A stretch of DNA of 64,000 nucleotides from Pelecanus crispus (taxonomy: Eukaryota > Chordata > Aves > Pelecaniformes > Pelecanidae), in NCBI RefSeq assembly GCF_030463565.1, contig NC_134676.1, forward strand, positions 188,501 through 252,500. The letters are read 5' to 3'. Below are positions 53,601-62,859 of this stretch, one piece after another. Below the pieces are notes generated by a model. It did no database searches. It was not told the origin of the DNA and saw only the letters and a program-made list of their open reading frames with translations. Position 1 is the stretch's first letter. Every line of letters begins with the position of its first letter. A program made the translations under genes and the position numbers.

Positions 53601-56600
53601 CCACGGTAGGGGGGCTGGACCAGATTAAAATCTTTAAAGGTCCCTTCCAAACCAAACCATTCTATGATACTATGATAAATTGCTGACCACTGTACAAAGA
53701 GTTAGGACTTTACCTTGAAGGCATCGAAGTAAGCTCTCATCTAAACAAAATGTAAAGTTTTAAGTAAATCAAAAAGAAATCCAAAGACATACATTTTGAT
53801 TGTTTATTCTGTTAATAATGAAGAGATTAACATCCACATGATAAATAATTTAGCTGTAGAATAATCCTCTTTGCAACTGAAAAGAGACATCACAGTAGGG
53901 GGAAATTATATAAACATATTGATTAGAGATTAAGTATTTTTCTCTCATTGACTAGTTTTCCTCAAACGGAATTAGTTATGGAACCTCAACTTTCCACAGA
54001 TTTAATTTGATTTGTTGTAGAAGCAAAATGAATTCATATGAAGACAATATTAAGTATGATGACAATGCATATGGGAAATGAGTTTCTCATATAAATGATA
54101 ATCATGAAACAAGGATGTATCTAAATCTTTTCTTATCCCTAAAGCCTCTTCTTTATTTTTATTTCTTACATGGCTGCTTTTATTTATTTATTTTTCAAAC
54201 AGCTTTTGGTTTTCTTCAAAGATTGCATTAAACTCTGCTTATCCTAAAGCCTTGGCAAGAGCCTCAGATAAAACACTTGTTTTAGACTTCATCAGTCAGG
54301 CAAAGCAGATGTCTAGCAATAGAATATTTGCCAGATCTTGTTTTCAGCGTGACTTTGGGAGATGGTGCATTGTACAAATTGAAACTGTCTGAGGAATTAA
54401 ATATTTAAAAAAAAAAAAATCATAGTTTAAGGCATTACTTCTTGATAGGTATTCTAGGAAGCTAGAAAAAATGTTTTCTGCCTTTTGGGGCAACTGTGTA
54501 TTTCAAATTAATTTTAATGGACTAAAAGGTGTCTAGAATAACTGTTGTTTCTAGAAAAGCTGTTCTGTGCTGAAGGATGTTTTGTTGTTTGTCTTGTTTC
54601 AGAAATTCCATGGCTGATACTCTGAGGTTGGTCAGTGGAGCTCAACATCCTGGCTCTCCTGCAGGAGTCTATGAAACAACTCAGCACTTCAATGACATCA
54701 AAGAACACCTTCATGTAGTAAAGAGGGACATTGAGCATTTAGTACAACGAAATATGGTAATTTATGTGCTGGTAGTGTAAAGCACGACTGTAATACTTCT
54801 TTATTTGGCTGTTAGTGAAAAGCTAGGATGAGCCAGCATGCAATTTACGGAGCAATTAATCCTTCATTAAGCTGCTTCGCTAAAACTGCACTGCCTTGAC
54901 CTAACTGCATGATCTGTGTCTTGATGAGAAGTTTTGCACAAAGAGCATGATTTTTAGTCTAATTTCCTGTGGAAACAAGGTCAAGCAATTAGGTTTTCTG
55001 GGTGCTTTTTTTGTGTTTGTCCCCCTACTTAACAGTTCTATACAGAGGATATTCTCTGTTGCTTCTGCACAGAAGGGAGAGATTTAATCAGGGGAAACTT
55101 GGGCAGGCTCCGCTTAAGGTCTCTTTAAGTGTGAAAGATGACTGCGTTCACATTCAGGAGCACCTTAGTCTACCCTACGTAGCAATTAAGCTGAATTAGC
55201 TTACGATCCCATAGAAGGTTCTTGATTTCTGAGTTAATTTACCAAAGATTTATTCTTTCCCCTGTAACCCTCAAATTCGTCAGTTTGTCTGAGAAACATA
55301 AAGGTGAAAGGGGAAAGCGAGACAGGGAGTAAGATTATGATTTTTCAGAGTAGTGGAATTTGTCTGTTTTCTGCTTATGTTCTCATTTTTTTAGATCATG
55401 TTGCAAAGACCTTGTTTTGTTTCTTACACGTAACAGTCTTTTGATAGCATGTATTGTTTGCTACTGTTTTTCTTGTTTTTTAGCCATCTGGTGAGAAATT
55501 GAAGTGTCCAGAATTGCCACCGTTTCCATCGTGCTTATCTACAATGCACTTCTTCATATTTTTAGCGGTGCAAACAGTGTTACTCATTGGTTATATCATG
55601 TATAGGTACGTACATTTTTCTTTGAAGACAACAGGGCAAATGATTTTAGACCTTCTGACAGGAAATGCAATTGCAATGGTACGATTATGTTAATCTTCTT
55701 TAAAACAAGTAACCATTCAGATTGGAAGAGACCTTGGGAGGTCTCTCGTTCAACCTTCTGCTCAAAGCAGGGTTGACACTGAATTCAGACCAGGTTGCTT
55801 AGTGTTTAGACTGGTGAGGTCTTAAAAACCTCCAAGAATGGAAAATTTACCACTGTTACGGACCCCATTGGAAATGTTTGATTATCATAATGCAGTTTGT
55901 TTTATTCTCCCCCTGCCCCCACGGTATATCAAGTGGGAACCTGCCTTGTTGTGTCTCTTTGTTATAATGTGCATCTCTGTAAAGAAACTGTCCCTGTCTC
56001 CTCAGTAACATCTTGTGGGTATTAGAAAGCTGCTGTTAGACGCCTTGAAGCCTTCTTTTCTCCAGGATGAACAAGCCCAGTTCCCTCCCTCTCTTCTCTT
56101 GAGGCATGTGCTTCAGCTCTTGACCACCATCCTTGTGGTCCTCTGCTGGACTTACTGAAGTTTAGTAATATCTTAACAAAATCTGATGTGATTTTTTTTT
56201 TTTCCTGTGTGTACCTACAAGCTGCTTACCCCATCTGACAAATTCCTCTGTGAACCTTTTTTTACGATACATATCCCTTCATCCCTCTCCTATGCACGAT
56301 ATTGATAGTGTATGGACTTCTCCCCCCAAACTAGTTGTGATGTTTTCTCTGTTCTCTTCCTCTTCCTTGTAATGTCATAACGTTCAAATTTAAATTTGTG
56401 TTGATGGAAAGGAAAACCTATTGAGAGTAAGGACTGACTTGCTTGGTAGTCTTCCCTCCTGCTTCTCACACACACTAATCACGATAAGGACTAGGGACCA
56501 AAATAGCTGCATTGCCCTTCAAAGAGAAAACGCTGTTTGCTACCTCTACGGAAGGATAACTAGTATTAATGTAAGACCAGTGCTGCTGATAGCACTAACT

Positions 56601-57258
56601 GTTACTGTGTGTCTGATTTTCTACAAAGTGGAGAGAGTGCATTCCTTATGTATGTCATGTTATGCCATCAACTGGAAAGATGGCTTCCAAGACAAATGAG
56701 GAGCTGGTCCCCTCCAGTTCTTTTTGATGCCCTTGTAATTCTAGCATCTGTGTGTGGTTGATCCACAGTATCTGTATCCACTAAGAAAAAAAACATGTTC
56801 TGTGCCAGAGGGGAAAATGAAATCCCATTTCAAGTAAATTCTTTCACTGCTTAGTTGCATGTGTTTCCTTTTCTATGATGATCTTTAGGCCAATCAGATA
56901 CTGAGAAGCTTTAGAGAATTTTAGTTACAGTATTTTAAAAATCAGTTCATATGTTCTTTCACAGTTTCTGGCTGCTATCCAGAATGTTTTGTTTCCTTCT
57001 GTGTCTGATGCAAAATGGGAACAAGAGTGATACTACCCATGTCTTTGTAAAGAGAAGAAATTATATCCTATTTTTGTGATATGACCTATATTTAATTTCC
57101 CTAAGTGTCTTACAAGGAATGGAGTCTTTTAATCCTCAAATAAATGAAATATTTATTTATTTCAGTTAGCTAGTTTTATACTATATGTACTTAATGAATT
57201 CCCTTCTGCTTTTTCTTTCAGGAGTCAACAAGAAGCAGCAGCCAAAAAGTTCTTTTGA
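35506..57258 (+). CDS. LMAN1: LMAN1 / ERGIC-53, mannose-binding L-type lectin cargo receptor (13 coding exons)
   Basis: Type I membrane lectin that cycles between the ER and the ER-Golgi intermediate compartment. With MCFD2 it exports glycoproteins such as coagulation factors V and VIII. Coding exons are 35506-35695, 37225-37379, 37471-37578, 40839-40900, 41618-41717, 45580-45703, 46077-46135, 46745-46877, 48509-48702, 48812-48882, 54603-54756, 55484-55605 and 57222-57258. They sum to 1,509 nt (502 aa plus stop; human 510 aa). Every junction keeps frame and all introns are GT-AG except intron 8 (GC-AG). Domains: signal peptide about 1-28; lectin domain about 36-260 with D113, D144, F146, N148, H170, D173 and the GGL loop at 243-245; disulfide cysteines C182 and C222; coiled coil about 270-420; oligomerising C458 and C467; transmembrane helix about 472-489; cytosolic tail 491-502 ending KKFF. 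The ATG is the first in-frame Met that gives a signal peptide. Residue roles come from the human protein by alignment (offset -8). No frameshift or premature stop is seen. Confidence 0.97.
36273..36350 (+). repeat. Duplicated intronic element, copy 1 (LMAN1 intron 1); C/D-snoRNA-like boxes
   Basis: Begins AAGTGATGATGTGTCACTT, which is itself an AAGTGA...TCACTT inverted repeat. CAAAATGAAAGTC follows 3 bp later, then ...GCCT. The same order recurs in intron 3. GTGATGA (36275-36281) matches the snoRNA C box RTGATGA and CTGA (36344-36347) a D box, 73 nt overall. Either a small ncRNA gene pair or an unrecognised short repeat. Confidence 0.5.
37225..37379 (+). CDS. LMAN1: LMAN1 coding exon 2
   Basis: Completes N64 and encodes up to L115, including the [10 protein letters not shown] segment with D113 (carbohydrate-binding Asp, human D121). 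The acceptor TTTCTAG follows a pyrimidine tract and the donor is TTG|GTATTA. Intron 2 after it is only 91 nt. Confidence 0.95.
37471..37578 (+). CDS. LMAN1: LMAN1 coding exon 3
   Basis: 36 whole codons (116-151). Carries the calcium-site loop FFDSFDNDG with D144, F146 and N148. Acceptor CTAATAG, donor AAG|GTTAGT. Confidence 0.96.
38491..38550 (+). repeat. Duplicated intronic element, copy 2 (LMAN1 intron 3); C/D-snoRNA-like boxes
   Basis: The same 19-bp AAGTGATGATGTGTCACTT start is unchanged, CAAAATGAAAGTC is identical but 5 bp further on, then ATGCCT. C box GTGATGA is at 38493-38499 and D box CTGA at 38547-38550 (58 nt). A terminal stem is weak, which argues for caution about the snoRNA reading. 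Confidence 0.5.
39565..40144 (-). mobile_element. Solo LTR, same family, in LMAN1 intron 3 (antisense)
   Basis: Collinear along its length with the 6.4-kb LTR. The first base of the terminal TG has changed to C. The flanks CTTTA (39560-39564) and TTTTA (40145-40149) are a one-mismatch 5-bp TSD. The element is antisense to LMAN1, so its poly(A) signal does not threaten the host transcript. Confidence 0.82.
40839..40900 (+). CDS. LMAN1: LMAN1 coding exon 4
   Basis: Codes 152-171 plus two bases of N172. Contains H170, a calcium/mannose-site histidine (human H178). Acceptor TTTTTCTAG, donor GAA|GTAAGT. Confidence 0.95.
41618..41717 (+). CDS. LMAN1: LMAN1 coding exon 5
   Basis: Finishes N172 and encodes 173-205, with D173 (calcium ligand) and C182, half of the lectin-domain disulfide. 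Acceptor TTGCATAG, donor ACT|GTAAGT. Confidence 0.95.
42883..45270 (-). mobile_element. CR1 LINE, 2.4 kb, antisense in LMAN1 intron 5
   Basis: The most complete CR1 here. Minus-strand pieces in order: ORF2 start with [19 protein letters not shown] (45002-45253), endonuclease part with [19 protein letters not shown] and a mutated GDFT in place of GDFN (44633-44905), linker (43828-44217), RT with [18 protein letters not shown] and FADDTKL (43139-43846), then a jump to the tail [14 protein letters not shown]. The segment between FADD and the tail is deleted. Multiple frameshifts mean it is not functional. Confidence 0.92.
45580..45703 (+). CDS. LMAN1: LMAN1 coding exon 6
   Basis: Encodes 206-246 plus one base of D247. 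Contains C222 (disulfide partner) and the SAATGGL loop (G243, G244, L245) that contacts mannose. The acceptor TCCTTTTAG lies about 300 bp downstream of a long antisense CR1 insertion. Donor CAG|GTAGCA. Confidence 0.95.
46077..46135 (+). CDS. LMAN1: LMAN1 coding exon 7
   Basis: 59-nt exon finishing D247 and encoding to V266: the last lectin-domain strand ([14 protein letters not shown]) leading to the stalk. Acceptor AATACAG, donor GTG|GTAAGC. Confidence 0.94.
46745..46877 (+). CDS. LMAN1: LMAN1 coding exon 8 (GC donor)
   Basis: Encodes 267-310 plus the first base of A311, the charged start of the coiled-coil stalk ([20 protein letters not shown]). The acceptor is TTTTAAAG. The donor is CCAG|GCAAGT, a GC donor that otherwise fits the consensus. 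The only nearby GT (46882-46883) would shift frame and hit a stop early in exon 9, so the GC site is required. Confidence 0.93.
48509..48702 (+). CDS. LMAN1: LMAN1 coding exon 9
   Basis: Largest exon. Finishes A311 and encodes 312-375, coiled-coil stalk with heptad-like spacing ([19 protein letters not shown]). Acceptor CTTATCAG, donor CAG|GTAAAA. It is followed by a 109-nt intron. Confidence 0.95.
48812..48882 (+). CDS. LMAN1: LMAN1 coding exon 10
   Basis: Encodes 376-398 plus two bases of R399, continuing the stalk ([17 protein letters not shown]). Acceptor CTCGCCAG, donor AAG|GTAGAT. Intron 10 is the longest (5.7 kb). Confidence 0.94.
49955..50565 (+). mobile_element. CR1 LINE fragment in LMAN1 intron 10
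   Basis: Sense-oriented ORF2 3' part. [13 protein letters not shown] motif near 49,995, then the equivalents of the [16 protein letters not shown] and GQLQ regions, down to the VVEHWSR-type region near 50,480. Diverged, with many stops. Confidence 0.8.
53535..53676 (+). mobile_element. CR1 LINE 3' end in LMAN1 intron 10
   Basis: Short tail with the [15 protein letters not shown] end of ORF2, the 3' UTR and a terminal ATTCTATGATACTATGAT. Confidence 0.88.
54603..54756 (+). CDS. LMAN1: LMAN1 coding exon 11
   Basis: Finishes R399 and encodes 400-450: the end of the stalk with the conserved GVYETTQHF and [20 protein letters not shown] segments. Acceptor TTGTTTCAG, donor ATG|GTAATT. Confidence 0.95.
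55484..55605 (+). CDS. LMAN1: LMAN1 coding exon 12 (transmembrane)
   Basis: Encodes 451-490 plus two bases of R491. C458 and C467 correspond to the human cysteines that link subunits into dimers and hexamers. The transmembrane helix is about 472-489. Acceptor TTTTTTAG, donor AG|GTACGT. Intron retention would replace the KKFF tail with an unrelated tail stopping at 55691-55693. Confidence 0.95.
55711..56165 (-). mobile_element. Old CR1 LINE fragment in LMAN1 intron 12
   Basis: Starts aaccattcagattggaagag, the reversed end of an older CR1 subfamily, and runs through the reversed ORF2 end (...ctccaggatgaacaagcccag...). Interrupted by an indel near 55,880. Confidence 0.75.
57222..57258 (+). CDS. 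LMAN1: LMAN1 coding exon 13 (KKFF tail and stop)
   Basis: Finishes R491, then [11 protein letters not shown] and TGA (57256-57258). In this family the dilysine gives COPI retrieval and the terminal FF gives COPII-dependent ER exit. Acceptor TTTCTTTCAG. Confidence 0.97.
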
Positions 57259-58790
57259 TGACCCGTTCCTTTTGTGTGTACATAACAGCAGTATGTATGC
57301 ACAGAAAATTATACAGTTCTGTAAATGAGGGAAATTTTAGTGTTTGATATACTTCAATACTGTAAATTATTGAATTTTGTTAAACAAAATGAGTTCTCAT
57401 TTAAATGGTTAATGCTAAATTTAAAAACAGACTGGGGAGCAGCAGAACAAATGCTAGATCGGGGAAGACTGCGGACCCTATCGAAGTCTTATGTTTTCAG
57501 CGAACTTTCTCATGAATACTGGAAGGCAAATGCCATATTCCTCTTCTTTTCCTAAGATTCCAGAGGAGGGAATTGAAACACCCAGGTTTGGTGGTTGTTC
57601 ATAATGAGAATTGCAGATGGACGATTTGTGCAGAAAGCTTGCCAATAAGTGTCCTGACATACCAGTTTAAAAAAACAAAAGCAAACAACCAACCAAACAA
57701 AACCCAAATGACTGCTCTTCTCTGGTTTTTTGGGGGGGTAAAAATTTGTTATAAACATTTCATTTCTTTACCACTTGGATTTAACAGTTTAAGAATTATT
57801 TAGTTACTTCTAACTCTTCATGAAATATGGATTTAAGCACTTCTTAATATGTGGACACAAAGACAGGCCTTTAACAGTCTGACTGTTGACACCTGATACA
57901 GAAAACAAGCTATACAGAACAAGCAAATAATGGCTTATCTCCTTATTTTTGGGTTTGGGCAGTGAGAGAAAACATGACCAAGTAGTTTCTTCAAGTCTGT
58001 CTGTAATTTTGTTTGGAGATTTGTGGAACTTTTTCAGCAAAGATATCATTGCTTTGTACCTCTTCAAATCTTATTAAGGATGTGTTTAGTGTATGAATAT
58101 GTCTTTACTTTTATAAAGCTGTCTGTGTCTTTCATGTATCAAATACAGATGCTTTGATTTAAATCTTGACATGGCAAGTATTCCAAACTACAGATATTGA
58201 GTGTTAACCCTTTTCTTCACAAGCTGTTGCTTCAGTCATGTTTGTTAATCCAGCAGCTATTGTGGAACCAGTTTTGATTGTCAATTCCTGCTTTAATATC
58301 AAAAGCGTAAGATTGAACATGTGTTTTTGATACTGCTTATCAGGTGAACATTTGCCTCAGGAAAGAAACAAAGCAGATAGCCCAGATTAGGAATGAAATG
58401 AACTCATTTTGCCATGTTTACATACCTGTGGTAACTTTGTCCTTGAGTTCTTTGTGTGTAGAATTAGAATAGGGGTTTTTGGTTTGGGTTTTTTTTTTTA
58501 AATTCTATAGAAGACACAAATGCATTAGGATATTTCACTTTCAGTCTGTTTGTCTGAATCTGCAAAAATTATCTGGAATCTAGCATACTACTACTGCATT
58601 CCTACAATCCACTCCTTTGGAGTGCAACACATGCTGCCAAATTTGCTGTAATGAAGAACACTTCAGTCTTGTGCCTGTCAGTTTGGAGAAATGACAAATC
58701 TATGCAATATATTTTGTTACTTAAAATACAGTGTCCAAAAAGTGGATGTCTGTGCTACACCAATAAAATGATACTACCTACACATCTATT
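57259..58790 (+). other. LMAN1: LMAN1 3' UTR (minimum)
   Basis: Non-coding AT-rich sequence after the stop. The first AATAAA is at 58,762-58,767, followed about 45 bp on by GT-rich sequence, a plausible cleavage site. Further AATAAA hexamers at 60,144 and 62,185 could give longer forms. Confidence 0.55.
58762..58767 (+). terminator. poly(A) signal AATAAA candidate
   Basis: First canonical AATAAA after the LMAN1 stop codon, 1.5 kb downstream. It is the proximal candidate for LMAN1 cleavage and polyadenylation. Use of the site is inferred. Confidence 0.5.
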
Positions 58791-59465
58791 TACATGGCTA
58801 CAGTATGTAGTATGCTGTAAGTGGTATAGCTTTATAGATTAATTTCTAAATTTCAGAAGATTTTGCTGTACTGATTGGAGAAACTACTGCCTCAAGCTAA
58901 TCTTGCTGGATAAATAGGCTAAACCAATGAAAAAAACTTTTCAGATAAGCCAGAATAACACATAGGAATTTATCCATTCAGTTCTTTCAACACCAGCAAA
59001 TATTTACAGGTGCCTTGAGTCTAAGCTATTACAACCCTGACTCTTCTAACTAAACTTAATATTTTTTCTTAAATTGTTCTGAAAATCTACAGTTGTTCCT
59101 TTCAATTGCAAGCCTTCCTGCGTCAGTGCAACACCTAAACAGAGCTCCCTCTCTTACAGCAGGCTTTGCAAGACCCCTTATACAGAAAGGCTAGCAATTG
59201 TATTTTGCTAAGTAGGTGCATGTATCTGGCATAATGAGGAACAGCTCTAATGTATCACTTGGAGGAAGGCTGTATTTTTTGTTACTGTGAATTTATCCAA
59301 CCATAACTTTGTTTTAAAGCTGGAGCAGCCCATACTTTTGTGTCTTTTGTTAGAAAGAAGAGAAGGCTGGGGATGGTGTCTAGAGGAATTGCATCTGTAC
59401 TGAAGTACGAGGCTCAGCTTGTGTGTTTATGCTGCTAATAGAACTGACATATCTCCCATGTGCAG

Positions 59466-62400
59466 CTAGGAAGCTTTTGTATTAGGGAGCAGAAGGTCTA
59501 AAGCATAACATCCAAAAAGTGATAACACTGCTTCATGCTTCATTTCACAGTCGTCTCTTCTCGGAACTTCGGTAATTGCCTCGTCACTCACTGGATCAAA
59601 GGAAAGCTCCCAGTTGCCCAGCTCAAATCTCGTCCTGTCCTGTCCTTGAAGGGATAGCAACAAATCTGGACTGTAAGAGTATTTGTCAGTCAGTGTAGCC
59701 TCCTGTTATGGCTGGCTACTAGAAGTTTCTTTCAACACTGATAGCATGTTTGATGCTTATCAAGTAAGATCAGGACTAGGAGAAGACACCTTGGGATCCA
59801 GTTTGACAATACTGGGGGAGAACAAGTCTAATAATTGTATTTGAAGTGTGGATGATAAGTAGCAAATATTTGGCAGTGACAAGAGAATCTCATTGTACTG
59901 GTCGGGGTATATTAAGTACATGGTCACATCTGAATCTTTTAAAAGTAAAATTCACAATAAGGTTTGTAAATGACCTAATTTCCTGTTTGAAGAAAATTTG
60001 ACATTTATCAATGCATCAATTACTGTAACACCGAAGACTGTCTACTGGTTTTTTTTTTTCCTAATTCAAACAGGTGACACTTTCATATGTTTGTTTCTGA
60101 CTAATGTGAATTGACACTTGGAGTTCAGAGATAACCTTATTTGAATAAAGATGCATATTTTTAGTAAGCTTTTTTCTTTTAATTTGGTACATGTCAATGA
60201 AATCCAAGCAAGTGTATTTGAAGCATTCTTTACCCTCTGTTCAGGGAGTTTGAACACTTTGAGATCTGGGTTCAGTCCTACCTGATACTGGAGAGTTAAC
60301 AGCGTTTCAGAGGCTGAGGTTCCACCTGTATTGAAGAGACAGATGACTGCCATTGGTTAGAAGGACGTGCTGAATCCAGCCTCAGTTCATTCTGTGTGAA
60401 GGGATTACATCCTCCATGTTGCAGTCTAATGCAAGAGTGACTCTAACCTAAAAGTAAGAGATTCGCTCAAAAGCTTGCATTAAGAGTATCAGACTTGCCT
60501 TGAGTATCAGACACTTAGGGTCAAATGTAAAGCGGTATGTCAACTTCTAAGTCTCGTAACAGCAAATAAGAGTTGCTTGCTGGCTGCTTTGAGTATACGA
60601 AATAGCTCGTTTTTCTGAGCTGAAGATTGCCTGTGTCTCTGAAGTTGTTTCTCCAGATTCCCTAAACTGCTGTCACCCAGGTGCTCTGCTCCTGTTTGTT
60701 GGAATACAACATGCCTACCCAAACCAAGTTAGTCTCTATCTCTTTGGGGTTTTGGGGGGGGGGTTGTTAGTTTGTTTTTACTGTTCTGTTGAGTAAACTG
60801 TGTCTGTGGTAACCTCCCACAGGAAGAGTAAGAATTCCCTCACTGACCATCATTTTCCCCCAGCCAGGAGCAATTTCTCTAATAGGTGGAGGAGAAGAAT
60901 TTTCAATTAAATCTATTCAAGCTGAGAAAGCCCTAAAATACTTTATCTCTCTTTCTGTACGAGTGATCTAATGTTCCAACTTATATAAAAGGCAACATCC
61001 TTTTCTAGAGGGATGAAGCGGGGGTGGAGAGTCTTGGTCCTTTCAAAGAACACTTAGATACTTCCGAATTGTGTGGTTGGAGTTGTCTGCTGTGACTCTG
61101 TTTTGGGAACATAGTCTCTAGAAAAGGTTGGGAGTTTGGATGCTTGCTTGGCTATAGCATTTTTGTGCTGGCCTCTCAAGCTTTTAGATTTTGCTTTGTG
61201 ATTTGCCTGTTTCAAGACTGAATTCTGTTCTGGGGTTGGAGATGCCTGTGTTCTGTGGGTATGGAACACAGGCTTTTTTTCATATTGCCCACTTCCATCA
61301 GATAAAACAAACAGCCTTTGATTCTACTTAAGCTAGAGGGAAAGGATGTTGATTTAAAGCAAAGGAAGTGGCAACTTGAGTACTTAATTAGCAGCTGCCC
61401 CTATGTTTTTATTAAGCCTGTGATCCCTATAATCAACAAAAAGCAGTAAGTGGTTTGTAACTTCAATATAGGCAGTAGTTAAAGCACCTGTCTGGAACAG
61501 GAATTATTCTGGTGGTACTGCTCCTTCTTGACACCAAAGGTAAGTGCTTAAAACTTGATGTTTAGGTACTCTGTAAGCAATTGGTTCATTATCAGTCTGA
61601 GTGTTTATTCGTTATTTGTATACATAGATTTGTGATAAATACCTAAATGCGCAATGAAGTGAGCAATTCACTAGCTAGCTATGTAGGGTCTTCCAAAGTT
61701 TTGTCACTGGTCTCTTGTGTTTCTCGGCAGTTTCCAGTGCCAATAGGGGCAGTAACTTTTAAAATACTTCCTGTTGTCTTCAATTCTGAATCTAACGTTG
61801 GAAAGCCTTTTGCTATTAGGAAGGTTCATGAGAGCTCTCTCAAGACCCGGAAGGCAAGATCTCTCAGGTTCTTGGCAAACCCTTCCCAAGCCAGTTTTCA
61901 GCTTTCTTGCCTTCTCAGCCGATTCTGTGAAAGCATTTTTAGGCAGAAGGTGGTGTTAGCAACATTTCTGTAGGGATCAAGGTCTACAGCCAAGACCCGT
62001 GCCCAACGTTAGGGAAGCTTCTCTTCAGTAAAGACCGATGGCACAAAGTTTAACAGATGTACTTCCCATACACTCGGAGAAAACCATGAGACCTAATGCT
62101 GGAAAAATCAGCGCTGCATGTTGCATTTGCGAAGTGCACAGTACAGACACACTGATGCTCCCTGTTCCTGTTAGAGGAATTTTAAATAAAGATGAGCCAA
62201 CCACTGCAAGTGGACTCGAGAGGCATTTGGCACTAAATAGGGATGTTGTGGGACAGCATTCTAACATTTAATCAGGTGGCTGTGAAAGCACAGAGAAAAT
62301 GCTAACAGTCAAAACTTGTATCTGATCTTCAGCTTCTCTTGTAGCATGCTTTTCTGTGATGCCTACCATACTGTTACTGAGCTTGTGCATTTCGGGATCA

Positions 62401-62845
62401 GTGCGTAAACAGTGCCAATACGTTACTTTAACCTGTTCAATGGTTTTTGCAAGCTGCTGAAGACCTCATCGTGATCCGTACGTAGTTCATGCAGTATTTC
62501 TTGGCCCCTTTTAAAGTGCTGCGTACTTGTGTAAGAGACAGCTTGGCTGTGGAGCTGAAGCAGATTGAGAAGATGATCTTCCAGCTTCTGATGTCCATGT
62601 TGCCAGTTTCTGTGGTTAGCTTTGGGTTGTAAGCAGTGGATGCAAATGTCAGCAAGACCAAAACTTTTATCCAGAGTTGCGATGCCTGCTTTCTGTAGCC
62701 GCCATCTATTTCTAGAGATGCCTGAACTGACCAAGCACTTTCTCCCCTCACTTAGGATCTTCCGTCTCCCTCTCTTGAGATCCACTGTGTTCTGAGCAGT
62801 GTGGGGCAAGTCACTTAGGTGAGTAAGGCTGTATTTCAGGAACTA
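59466..62845 (-). other. Unidentified protein-like segments on the minus strand
   Basis: Several minus-strand frames read like protein rather than noise. (a) 62426-62845: 140 codons with a hydrophilic helical part (QKLEDHLLNLLQLHSQAV ... RGQEILHELRTDHDEV). (b) 62271-62465: overlapping frame continuing the helical style (QQLAKTIEQVKVTYWHCL, then KLSNSMVGITEKHATREAED). (c) 61704-61955 (FTESAEKARKLKTGL, LMNLPNSKRLSNVRFRIEDN). (d) 61054-61269: Lys/Gln/Thr-rich, disordered type. (e) 60540-60722 (SLGNLEKQLQRHRQSSAQKN). (f) 59466-59663. The order would suit exons or pieces of a decayed retrocopy of a coiled-coil protein. I do not recognise the family, splice sites are not convincing, and chance remains possible. 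Confidence 0.25.
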
Positions 62846-62859
62846 GGGATTTTTTTTTT

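Noticed and set aside
62038-62271. 77-codon plus-strand ORF with moderately protein-like composition
   Set aside because: It stands alone on + between minus-strand candidates, with no splice partners and no homologue. Kept only as a doubt about which strand is coding there.
62740-62840. Possible MIR/ancient tRNA-SINE core (minus: CTAAGTGACTTGCCCCACAC)
   Set aside because: Only a short phrase resembles the MIR core. The flanks do not extend the match.
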